From Hyphomicrobiaceae bacterium (GTDB lineage: Bacteria; Pseudomonadota; Alphaproteobacteria; Rhizobiales; Hyphomicrobiaceae), in NCBI GenBank assembly GCA_008933705.1, contig WBUN01000015.1, positions 1-64,000 of the forward strand: a stretch of DNA of 64,000 nt, in the 5' to 3' direction. This document shows positions 8,403 to 18,689 of this stretch, in pieces. How positions within the stretch are numbered: position 1 is the stretch's first letter; each line of letters begins with the position of its first letter. The position numbers and the translations under genes are program-made. The notes under the pieces were generated by a model that saw nothing but the letters and a program-made list of their open reading frames with translations, made no database searches and had not been told where the DNA came from.

Positions 8403-9404
8403 TCAGGTCTCGGCCGCAAAGGAATCCCTCCAGGACGGCAGGGCATCCGCGAACGGCAGCGCGGTTGCTTCATAGACGCCGCGGGCAACAGCGCGGGCGA
8501 GGCAGTCGGCGGCCACCGCCCCGAGCGCCGTCAGCGCCAGCACGGGGTCCGGCAGGGCCTTGCGGCCGGTCGCGATGGCAAAGACGATGTCGCCGTCGAG
8601 CGGCGTATGCACGGGATGGATCGCGCGGGCGAGGCCGGTCTGGGCCATGATGGCAAACCGCTTGGCCTGGGCCTTGGTCAGCGCCGCGTCGGTGGCAACA
8701 ACGGCGAGCGTGGTGCTCTCGCGCGGGGCGCCCTTGGTTTGCGGCTCGAGTGCACCCGCTGGGAGCGTGACCGGGAATCCGCGCCCGCCGAACTCCCCGT
8801 CGCGCTCGAAGGGGGCAGCCCAGAAGCAGGCCCCATGACCGACCGTGACGCTGCCGGCTGCGTTGACGACGGCAAGCGCGCCGACCGTAAATCCGTCGCG
8901 CACGGCCGAGGCCGAGCCGACGCCGCCCTTGAGATTGACAGTCGTGGCTCCGAGGCCGGCACCGTGACTGCCGAGCGCGAAGTCGGGCGAGGCCTTGGAT
9001 GCGGCCTCATAGCCGAGGTCGCGATAGGGCGGATAGCGGCCCCAGTTCTTGTCCCCGCCGGACAGGAGGTCGAACAGAATGGCGCCCGGCACGATCGGCA
9101 CACGCGCGGACCGCACGACAAAGCCGCGCCCCTGCTCGGCAAGCCACGCCTGCACGCCGGAGGCGGCATCGAGACCGAATGCCGATCCGCCGGAGAGAGC
9201 GATGGCGTCGATACCCTCCACGGTCTGGGCTGGATCGAGCAAAGCCGTTTCGCGCGTGCCGGGGCCGCCGCCGCGCACGTCGACCGAGCCGACCACCGGG
9301 GCATCGAAGACGACGGCGGTGACGCCCGAGGCCACGTGCGGGTCCGCGGCATGGCCGACGCGGACGCCGGCGACGTCGGTGATCAGGTTGCGCAATGCGG
9401 CCAC
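8403..9404 (-). CDS. P1 family (DmpA/BapA-type) N-terminal nucleophile peptidase
   Basis: A 333-residue member of the S58/P1 family. Members such as DmpA cleave themselves into two chains and act as aminopeptidases on D- or beta-amino acid peptides. The family landmarks are GVRVGHA near the N-terminus, the GGGPGTRET and SGGSAFGLDAA segments, and the processing-site region NLKGGVGSAS, whose Ser would become the nucleophile. The start is GTG at 9404 with a GGAG ribosome site 7 bases upstream. The open frame continues to the left of that codon without family similarity, so a longer start is rejected. Cytoplasmic location is likely because no signal peptide is seen. Confidence 0.85.
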   Translation of the reverse strand: MAALRNLITDVAGVRVGHAADPHVASGVTAVVFDAPVVGSVDVRGGGPGTRETALLDPAQTVEGIDAIALSGGSAFGLDAASGVQAWLAEQGRGFVVRSARVPIVPGAILFDLLSGGDKNWGRYPPYRDLGYEAASKASPDFALGSHGAGLGATTVNLKGGVGSASAVRDGFTVGALAVVNAAGSVTVGHGACFWAAPFERDGEFGGRGFPVTLPAGALEPQTKGAPRESTTLAVVATDAALTKAQAKRFAIMAQTGLARAIHPVHTPLDGDIVFAIATGRKALPDPVLALTALGAVAADCLARAVARGVYEATALPFADALPSWRDSFAAET

Positions 9405-9500
9405 GATGGGGCTCCGGGGCGAATATCCGCTCAAGGCAGATTGATCCCTGCCGCGGCAGCGGTCAACGCGGGCGCGCTTGGCTCTCCATGACAATGCGAA

Positions 9501-9522
9501 GAGGCAGCCCGAAGGCTGCCTC
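9501..9522 (-). terminator. Hairpin terminator after livK
   Basis: A 9-bp perfect stem (GAGGCAGCC paired with GGCTGCCTC). On the minus strand it is closed by a stable UUCG tetraloop, 25 bases beyond the livK stop. The following U-rich stretch is weak, so factor-independent termination is likely but not certain. Confidence 0.6.
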
Positions 9523-9547
9523 CCGCACGAAACGCAATCTGCCGCCC

Positions 9548-10696
9548 TCAGTCCTCGAAGTAGGAGATCTTGCCGTCGGGCCCCTTCTTCCAGGTGTAGA
9601 GCACGTAACGGTCCTTCTTCTTGCCGGCGACGACGTAGCCGTCGCTGGAGACGTCGCCCTTCTTGTCGAAGGCGATGTCGCCGAGCACCGTCTTGAAGGC
9701 CTTGCCCGAGTGCATCACCTCGGCAACCTTCTTGGGGTCGAGCGACTTGGCCTGCTCGGCCGCCTGCTTGTAGATCTGCACGGCGGCATAGCTGTAGAGC
9801 GTATACGCCTGCGGCTCGAACCCGCGCTTCTTGCGGAACACCTCGACGATGTTCTTGTTCTGCGGGTTGGTGCGCGGATCGGGCGAGAACGTCATCAGGG
9901 TGCCCTCCGCGCCCGGTCCGGCGATGACGGCGAACTCGTCGTCGGTGATGCCGTCGCCGCCCATCATGGGAGCTTTGAGGCCCTGATCGCGCATCTGGCG
10001 CAGGATGATGCCGCCGGTGTCGTGCAGGCCGCCCCAGTAGACGAGGTCGGGATTGGCCGCCTTGAGCTTGGAGACGAGGGCCGTGAAGTCCTTGTCGTCC
10101 TTGTTCACGCCCTCGAAGAAGACCTCCTTGACGCCCTTGGCGTTCATCGCCTTGCGCGTCTCGTCGGCCAGGCCCTGGCCGTAGGTGGTCTTGTCGTGCA
10201 CGACCGCAACGCGCTTGCCCTTGAACTTGGCGGCGATGATGCTGCCGGCCACGCCGCCCTGCTGGTCGTCGCGGCCGCAGATGCGGAAGACGTTCCACAG
10301 GTTGCGGTCGGTGACCTTGGGATTGGTGGCTGCCGGTGTGATCATCAGGATGCCGTTCTCCTGGTACACGTCTGAGGAGGGGATCGTCACGCCCGAGTTG
10401 AAGTGGCCGATCACGAACTTGACGCCGTCGCCGACGAACTTGTTGGCAACCGATACGCCCTCCTTGGGGTCGGCGCGATCATCGCCGACCGACAACTGGA
10501 TCTTCTGACCGAAGATTCCCCCCGCCGCGTTGATGTCCTCCACGGCCTGCTCGACGCCATGCTTGAGCTGGGCGCCGAATGCTGCACTCCCGCCGGTCAG
10601 CGGGCCGGCAACGCCGAACTTGATCTGCGCCGCCGCGCCGGTCGCGCATGCGAAGCTCGCTGCGACGGCCAGCATAGGCCAAAACGCCTTCCTCAT
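9548..10696 (-). CDS. livK: Branched-chain amino acid ABC transporter, periplasmic substrate-binding protein
   Basis: A 382-residue type I periplasmic binding protein of the Leu/Ile/Val (BraC/LivK) group. The signal peptide covers about residues 1-23 (cleavage near ATGAAAQ). The mature protein begins IKFGVAGPLTGGSAAFG, the usual first strand and ligand loop. Downstream, PAATNPKVT and VAVVHDKTTYGQG match family positions. The start at 10696 has a GGGGAG ribosome site. It is the last gene of the leftward liv cluster, 153 bases after the DUF6867 gene, and may also have its own promoter. The bound ligand could be an aliphatic amino acid or another small amide; sequence alone does not decide. Confidence 0.93.
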   Translation of the reverse strand: MRKAFWPMLAVAASFACATGAAAQIKFGVAGPLTGGSAAFGAQLKHGVEQAVEDINAAGGIFGQKIQLSVGDDRADPKEGVSVANKFVGDGVKFVIGHFNSGVTIPSSDVYQENGILMITPAATNPKVTDRNLWNVFRICGRDDQQGGVAGSIIAAKFKGKRVAVVHDKTTYGQGLADETRKAMNAKGVKEVFFEGVNKDDKDFTALVSKLKAANPDLVYWGGLHDTGGIILRQMRDQGLKAPMMGGDGITDDEFAVIAGPGAEGTLMTFSPDPRTNPQNKNIVEVFRKKRGFEPQAYTLYSYAAVQIYKQAAEQAKSLDPKKVAEVMHSGKAFKTVLGDIAFDKKGDVSSDGYVVAGKKKDRYVLYTWKKGPDGKISYFED

Positions 10697-10849
10697 CGAG
10701 AACTCCCCTTTTTCTTCCTGCAACGGAACAGACGATGGCATCGGCGGCAGATGCCGCCTTCGCGCCGGATGATCCAACGAAAGTCGCACCAAGTCACGTC
10801 GAATTGAGGGCCGTTGCGGTGAACGGGCGAAATCAAAGATCTGCCGGCG

Positions 10850-11203
10850 TCAGCGGGCACGGCCCCAGCCCAGCACGCCCCTGCGCTTGAAGAGCCACGC
10901 ATACTGGCCGGTCATCTGGCGGACGCGGACGAGACGGTAGCCGAGCGCGGCGGCCGCAACGGCAAACAGGAAGTCGACGGCGTAGCTCCGCGGCGCAATG
11001 AACGGCTCGTCGAACAGCGCGAAATGACAGAAGCGGATGACTGCGGCGAGCCCCAGCATGTAGAGGGGAAGATGCCAGAACGGCCGCCACGTCTGGGCGA
11101 TGGCCTTGCCCGAAACATAGGCAGCCCCGCCGCCCATGGCCACGGTCACGAGCAGAAAGGTCCACAGGACGTTCTCGCTACCCTCGTAGAAGATACCGGG
11201 CAT
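10850..11203 (-). CDS. Small membrane protein of the liv cluster (DUF6867-like)
   Basis: A 117-residue protein with three or four hydrophobic helices and a basic C-terminal tail (FKRRGVLGWGRAR). It lies 13 bases downstream of livF and upstream of livK, so it is co-transcribed with the transporter. I associate it with the uncharacterised DUF6867 family, which I recall in liv operons of Hyphomicrobiales; that assignment is from memory and should be tested. It is not one of the five standard transporter subunits. An accessory role at the permease is inference from position only. Confidence 0.72.
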   Translation of the reverse strand: MPGIFYEGSENVLWTFLLVTVAMGGGAAYVSGKAIAQTWRPFWHLPLYMLGLAAVIRFCHFALFDEPFIAPRSYAVDFLFAVAAAALGYRLVRVRQMTGQYAWLFKRRGVLGWGRAR

Positions 11204-11216
11204 TCCTCTTGCCTCC

Positions 11217-11935
<719 letters not shown>

Positions 11936-11939
<4 letters not shown>

Positions 11940-12843
11940 CGCGCGATCTCCGCCTCGACCTTCGCAACCTCTTCGTCCTCGACGCCGAGGTAGGCAGCGA
12001 TGACCTTCGGATCGTTGCGCACGCGCTCGGGCGGCCCGTCCGAGATCTTGCGGCCGTATTCCAGCACCACGACGTGATCGGAGATTTCCATGACGACGGA
12101 CATGTCGTGCTCGATGAGCAGGATCGAGGTGCCGTGATCGGACCGGATCGACTTCAGCAATGCTTTGAGATCGGAGGACTCGCGCGGGTTGAGCCCGGCG
12201 GCGGGCTCGTCGAGGCACAGCAGATCGGGCCCGCTGCACATGGCGCGCGCGATCTCGAGCCTGCGCTGATCGCCGTAGGGAAGGGCACCGGCAGCATCAT
12301 CGGCGCGCGCGGTGAGCGCGATCTTGTCGAGCCAGAACTGGGCGCGCGCGACGGCTGCCGCCTCGGCATCCCGGTAGCGGCGCAGGCCCAGCAGACCGAG
12401 GACGGTCAGGCCGGAGGCCAGCATGAGCTCGTTGTGCTGGGCGACGATGAGGTTCTCCAGCACCGTCATGCCGGGAAAGAGGCGAATGTTCTGGAAGGTG
12501 CGGGCCACCTTGGCGTGGGCGGCGATCTCATGGTCGGGCATGCGCTCCAGCAGGTACACGGCGCCGGCGGCCGTCTTCCTGGAGCGCCGGCTCGAGGCGG
12601 TGAGGGCGTCGATGTCGGCGGGCGAGGCCGCGCCGCCCCTGCTCAGCGTCAGCCGTCCGCTGGTCGGTTTGTAGAAGCCCGTGATGCAATTGAAGACGGT
12701 CGTCTTGCCCGCACCGTTGGGGCCGATGAGGGCGGTGATCCCGCCTCTTGCTGCGGTGAAGGAGACGTCGTCGATGGCGAGCAGGCCTCCGAAGCGCATC
12801 GTCAGATGCTCTACGGTGAGCAGCGGGGCGGCCGGCGCGCTCA

Positions 12844-12844
<1 letters not shown>
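11936..12844 (-). CDS. livG: Branched-chain amino acid ABC transporter ATPase LivG
   Basis: A 302-residue ABC ATPase, partner of LivF. It has Walker A (GPNGAGKTT), Walker B (LLCLDEPAAGLNP) and the LivG-specific segment VARTFQNIRLFPGMTV. The ABC signature reads LPYGDQRRLEIARAM, a variant of the usual LSYGQQ/LAYGQQ of LivG proteins. An insertion of about 30 residues after the Walker A region (rich in Ser and Arg) and an acidic C-terminal extension make it longer than the 255-residue enterobacterial protein. Its start overlaps the livM stop by one base. Confidence 0.95.
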
Positions 12845-14217
<1,373 letters not shown>

Positions 14218-14224
14218 GGCCTGA

Positions 14225-15142
<918 letters not shown>

Positions 15143-15328
15143 GCTTTGCCAGCCGTGCCCCGCCCGTGTCCCTCCGGCAGGCTAGCAGACACCCGTGCTC
15201 GGCCACAACGCGCGGCTGAACGCGGCCCTCATTTTCCCCATCTGCGGGTCATGCCCGCGTCTCCAGGCGGCAATGCCGAGGGCAGCAAGCGCACGGCGGC
15301 GCGGCCGGGATGGCCACGCCGAACACTG

Positions 15329-15571
15329 TCAGAGCATATTGTGGGTACCGTCGCAGAACGGCTTATCGTCCGTGCTCTTGCACCCGCACAAGTTGAAGAC
15401 GCCGGAACTCTCGGCAACGAACCGAAGGGGCTGCAGGCTCGTGGCCTTGTGGGAGCCGTCGCAGAAGGGCTGCTTGGCCGAACGCCCGCATGAGCACCAG
15501 AAATAGGCCTTGCCCGCCTCAAGCTGCACCTGGTAGGGGCTTTTTTGAGCACAGATCGGCTCGTCCGACAT
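15329..15571 (-). CDS. Double CDGSH iron-sulfur protein
   Basis: An 80-residue soluble protein with two CDGSH motifs, CSCGRSAKQPFCDGSH and CGCKSTDDKPFCDGTH. Each supplies the three Cys and one His that bind a redox-active, pH-labile [2Fe-2S] cluster in this family. The ATG at 15571 is used because the earlier in-frame start adds residues without family character. It lies 110 bases downstream of soxZ on the same strand and may belong to the sulfur module. A role in electron or cluster transfer is family-based inference. Confidence 0.9.
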   Translation of the reverse strand: MSDEPICAQKSPYQVQLEAGKAYFWCSCGRSAKQPFCDGSHKATSLQPLRFVAESSGVFNLCGCKSTDDKPFCDGTHNML

Positions 15572-15681
15572 CGCCAACTCCCTTTCGCGGGCCATTCCTG
15601 TCGGCGCAGGGGTACTGAATTGCGCGCACCGGGGCAACCCCGCAAACGCCTTGCGGCCCCGCGGATCGGTTCGCTCCGCTG

Positions 15682-16002
15682 TCAGACGACGTTGAGTTTG
15701 AGCCGTTCGACGGTCCTGGCGCCCCCGTCCTCGACCCAGGTGAACTCGAACTCCCCCGGGCCCGGCACCTTCATGGTGAAGGAGAGATAGGGGTTGGCCG
15801 AGATGCCGGGCTGCAGCTCCGCGGAGAACACCTCGCGCCCGGCGAACTTGGCGCTGAACGCGTTGATGATGTTGCGCGGGATGGGCTTGCCCTCCGCATC
15901 CTTGCGCTGGCCTGTCTCCATCACATGCGAGATGAGCGTCTTGATCTCGATGATGTCGCCGACCTTGGCGCTTTCGGGAAGCTTGATGCGCGGCTTCGCC
16001 AT
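15682..16002 (-). CDS. soxZ: Sulfur-oxidation carrier subunit SoxZ
   Basis: A 106-residue protein with the SoxZ immunoglobulin-like fold pattern. Landmarks are the KVGDIIEIKTLISHVMETG segment, the Asn-Pro turn in ISANPYLSF and the ending PGPGEFEFTWVEDGG. SoxZ pairs with SoxY and shields the cysteine-terminal swinging arm that carries sulfur intermediates during thiosulfate or sulfide oxidation in the periplasm. It has no signal peptide, because it is exported together with SoxY by the Tat system (known for the family). It starts 18 bases after the soxY stop. Confidence 0.93.
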   Translation of the reverse strand: MAKPRIKLPESAKVGDIIEIKTLISHVMETGQRKDAEGKPIPRNIINAFSAKFAGREVFSAELQPGISANPYLSFTMKVPGPGEFEFTWVEDGGARTVERLKLNVV

Positions 16003-16020
16003 GGCTGCTCTCCTCGATGA

Positions 16021-16491
16021 CTAGCCGCCGCAGCCGCCGATCGTGACTTTGACCGTCCGCTTGCCGGTGACGAACTTGCCGTCGCTGAGCTCGGCGATAC
16101 CCAGGATGTCCTGGGTCCGGGCGAGGCGCATGCGGCTGGCGACCATCGCCTTGCCCGACATCGGGGTGAAGCGGAACGTCGCGACGCCCGGCTGAGGGTT
16201 GGCCGTGGCGATGATGTGGATCGCCTTCACGTACTCTTTCTCGGTCATCGGGCTGTCGACGGTGACAGAGAAGGGAACCGTGTTGCCGTTCTCGGCGATC
16301 TCGGGCATGTCGATCTTCACCTTCGCCTCGGTCGCCTTGGCATCGCCAAGGATCTTCTTGACGGCCTCCTCCCAGGCTCTTGCAGCGTCCTGGGCTCGGC
16401 TCGGGCGCAGGGGAAGCGTGCTGACCGCAAGGGTTGCGGCCGTACCAGCGGCGAATCTGCGGCGGGTGAGTATGGGGTGTGCGGCGGCCAC
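16021..16491 (-). CDS. soxY: Sulfur-oxidation carrier protein SoxY
   Basis: A 156-residue periplasmic protein. A Tat signal (LTRRRFAAGTAA) lies near the N-terminus. The last five residues are GGCGG, the hallmark swinging arm whose Cys covalently carries sulfur intermediates. The GTG start at 16491 has an AAGGA ribosome site 8 bases upstream and places the twin arginines about 11 residues in. The partner soxZ follows directly. The downstream enzymes that usually act on SoxY (SoxAX, SoxB, SoxCD) are not in the window, so sulfur loading may come from the divergently encoded sulfide dehydrogenase or from genes elsewhere. Confidence 0.93.
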   Translation of the reverse strand: MAAAHPILTRRRFAAGTAATLAVSTLPLRPSRAQDAARAWEEAVKKILGDAKATEAKVKIDMPEIAENGNTVPFSVTVDSPMTEKEYVKAIHIIATANPQPGVATFRFTPMSGKAMVASRMRLARTQDILGIAELSDGKFVTGKRTVKVTIGGCGG

Positions 16492-16960
16492 GGTCGTGTC
16501 CTTACGAAACCGATCGGTCCCTGGCGAATGGCGGGCAAGCGCAATCGCAAGTAAATATATAGGGAAGCGGACCCGCAGCGCGCAATGGCGCAGGCGATGC
16601 CTGCACGCCCATTGTGCCGTTTCGTCGTGCTTTTCCACGCCGGCGAATTTCTCGATCATCACACCAGCGTGGCAGCGACGAGACGGCATTTCCCCCTGCT
16701 GCCGGCCGCGCGGCAAGATTTGCTCGCCGAGACCCTTGGGAAAGGCGCAGCTCTGCAATTCCATTCCTGAAAATAGTGGTTTACTCGCCGGCTCCGATAA
16801 TGCTTGCCTAGGCACAGGCGGCAGGCGAGGAGGGGGCGGTCCTCGATCGCATTTGCAGCTCTGGGAATGCTGACGCCGTGGACCGTCTGCGCCCGGTGGC
16901 ATGCCGGCGCGGCGAGCCGCATATTCCAGTGCTGGCCCGAAGCACCTTGGGGAGGAAGAG
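16492..16960. promoter_or_regulatory. Divergent intergenic region between soxY and the sulfide dehydrogenase gene
   Basis: 469 bases with no convincing gene. An AT-rich segment near 16550-16563 (GTAAATATATAGGG) lies about 60 bases upstream of soxY and is the best candidate for its promoter. A second AT-rich segment lies near 16765-16800. The usual cytochrome subunit of flavocytochrome c is not encoded here in any frame I could recognise. The length suggests regulatory sites for both transcripts, but no clear operator was identified. Confidence 0.4.
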
Positions 16961-18289
16961 ATGCCCGACATCACGAGACGAGAATTTGCACGCCTCGCCG
17001 GACTGGCCGGGGGTGCCGCTGCCTCACAGGCGTGGGCGCCGTTCGCGATTGCGCAGGGCGCGGCGAAGGTGGTGATCGTCGGCGGCGGCGCCGGCGGGGC
17101 GACGGTTGCGCACTACCTGAAGAAGGACGCCCCCCAGCTCGATGTCACCCTGATCGAAGCCAACCCCATCTACAGCACATCGTTCTTCTCCAACCTCTAC
17201 ATCGGCGGGTTCCGCTCGCTCGAGTCGCTCAGCCACAGCTATGTCGGCTTGAAGCGGCTCGGCGTCACGGTGGTGCATGACGTCGCAACCGACGTCGACT
17301 CCGCGCGCAAGACCGTGAAGACGAAGGGCGGACGCACCTATCATTACGACCGGCTGGTGCTGTCGCCCGGCATCGACATCAAATACGATTCTGTTCCCGG
17401 CTACTCGCGCGAAGCATCGCGCGTCATGCCGCACGCCTATACGACGTCGGCCTACGGCAAGCGCCAGCTCAAGCGCCAGCTGCAGGCCATGCGCGACGGC
17501 GGCACGGTCGTCCTGGCGGCACCGAACAATCCCTACAGGTGCCCGCCCGGACCCTACGAGCGCGCCTGCATGATCGCGCACTTCCTCAAGACCAGGAAGC
17601 CGAAGTCGAAGCTCATCATCCTCGACCCGAAGAAAGCCTTCTCGAAGCAGGCGGTGTTCACGGAGGCGTTCGAGAAGCACTACAAGGGTATCGTCGAGCT
17701 GAACCTGACGACGGACATCGACGACTTCGCATTGGCGAGCGTCGACGCCAAGGCCAGGGAGATCGTCACCAAGGCCGGCAAGAAGGTGAAGGCCGACGTA
17801 GCCAACATCATTCCCCAGCAGCGTGCCGGCGAGATCGCCGCCAAGGCCGGTGCCACCGAGGGTGACTGGTGCCCGATCAACCCCGAGAATTTCGCCTCAA
17901 AGAAGGTGAAGGACGTTTATGTGCTGGGCGACGCCTCGATCGCGGCGGAGATGCCGAAGTCCGCATTCTCGGCCAACAGCCAAGCCAAGGTTGTCGCCGG
18001 CGACATCGTGGCGGATCTCGCCAAGAAGGACAGGTTCCCGCCGCGCTATCGCAATACCTGCTGGTCGCTTCTGGCACCCGACGACGATGTGAAGGTCGGC
18101 GCCAACTACACGCCCAAGGACGGCAAGCTCGACCCTTCGGGCTCCTTCGTGTCGCAAAAGGGCGAAGCCGCCGATGTGCGCAAGCAGAACTACCAGGAGA
18201 GCATTGCCTGGTATTCCAGCATCACCGGCGACATGTTCGCCCGCGTGAGCGCGCCTGCGCCGGCCGGCGAGCAGAAGAAGGCCGGATAA
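16961..18289 (+). CDS. Flavocytochrome c sulfide dehydrogenase, flavoprotein subunit
   Basis: A 442-residue periplasmic flavoprotein of the FccB/SoxF type, which oxidises sulfide to sulfur compounds and passes electrons to a cytochrome c. The Tat signal (TRREFARLAGLAGGAAA) is at the N-terminus, after a GGGGAGG ribosome site. The FAD motif VIVGGGAGGATVA, the cysteine-containing motif CPPGPYERAC, the DWCPINPENF segment and the C-terminal FCSD dimerisation region with NTCWSLL follow in order. The cysteines match those used for the active-site disulfide in the family. It is divergent from soxYZ. No adjacent cytochrome subunit is seen, so it may work without one or with a partner elsewhere. Confidence 0.9.
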   Translation: MPDITRREFARLAGLAGGAAASQAWAPFAIAQGAAKVVIVGGGAGGATVAHYLKKDAPQLDVTLIEANPIYSTSFFSNLYIGGFRSLESLSHSYVGLKRLGVTVVHDVATDVDSARKTVKTKGGRTYHYDRLVLSPGIDIKYDSVPGYSREASRVMPHAYTTSAYGKRQLKRQLQAMRDGGTVVLAAPNNPYRCPPGPYERACMIAHFLKTRKPKSKLIILDPKKAFSKQAVFTEAFEKHYKGIVELNLTTDIDDFALASVDAKAREIVTKAGKKVKADVANIIPQQRAGEIAAKAGATEGDWCPINPENFASKKVKDVYVLGDASIAAEMPKSAFSANSQAKVVAGDIVADLAKKDRFPPRYRNTCWSLLAPDDDVKVGANYTPKDGKLDPSGSFVSQKGEAADVRKQNYQESIAWYSSITGDMFARVSAPAPAGEQKKAG

Positions 18290-18592
18290 GCCACCGCAGG
18301 CTCCCGGGCGCCGGCACTCATTCGTGCCGAGGCGGGGCAGGCACGGGAGCCGAGGCCGGCTCCGGCCCGGGTGACATGCGGGCGCGTGCACACGCGCCGG
18401 TTGCGCGGCCGGCGCACGTGTGCCGACTGCTGCCGTCGGCCTGCCGCTCAATTGCAGTTCCGGATCTGCTGGATAGGCAACTCTGGCCTCTTCGCGAAAC
18501 GGACAATGTCGCTATACTGGAAAATTAGGGATCACGCGTTACCCCTTGACGTTGTGTGGGAGGGATCCTCAGGCGAACCGGCTCATGCGCAC
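18290..18592. other. Non-coding region upstream of the fadE operator
   Basis: About 300 bases without a gene. It holds a short hairpin at 18312-18329 (CGGCAC/GTGCCG, six-base loop) that could end the preceding transcript, although no U-tract follows. There are also alternating GTGCAC/GCGCGC-type palindromic words near 18395-18425. Nothing else is recognised. Confidence 0.35.
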
Positions 18593-18620
18593 CCAAAGTT
18601 GACGTAAACGTCAACTTTGG
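18593..18620. promoter_or_regulatory. Perfect 28-bp palindrome upstream of fadE, probable operator
   Basis: Two 13-base arms (CCAAAGTTGACGT and its exact reverse complement) flank a central AA. The right end is 69 bases before the fadE start codon. TTGACG within the left arm could double as a -35 element. Palindromes built on TTGACGT/ACGTCAA half sites resemble operators of MerR-type regulators of acyl-CoA metabolism (LiuR-like) in proteobacteria. A MerR-family gene tied to an acyl-CoA ligase lies at 30112-30570, so it is the prime candidate ligand. The symmetry is observed; the regulator assignment is inference. Confidence 0.7.
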
Positions 18621-18689
18621 ATACCTACAGGGCCCAGAATTCCTTCAAATGCAGACGGCGCGATTTCCGCGCCCGTGGAGGCGGCAACC

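Noticed and set aside
8403..10298. A continuous frame that would fuse the P1 peptidase to sequence inside livK
   Set aside because: The extra part is the wrong frame of livK; the peptidase family begins at the GTG at 9404.
16585..16811. Short plus-strand frames in the soxY/sulfide dehydrogenase gap, considered as a missing cytochrome subunit
   Set aside because: No CxxCH haem motif and no signal peptide were found.
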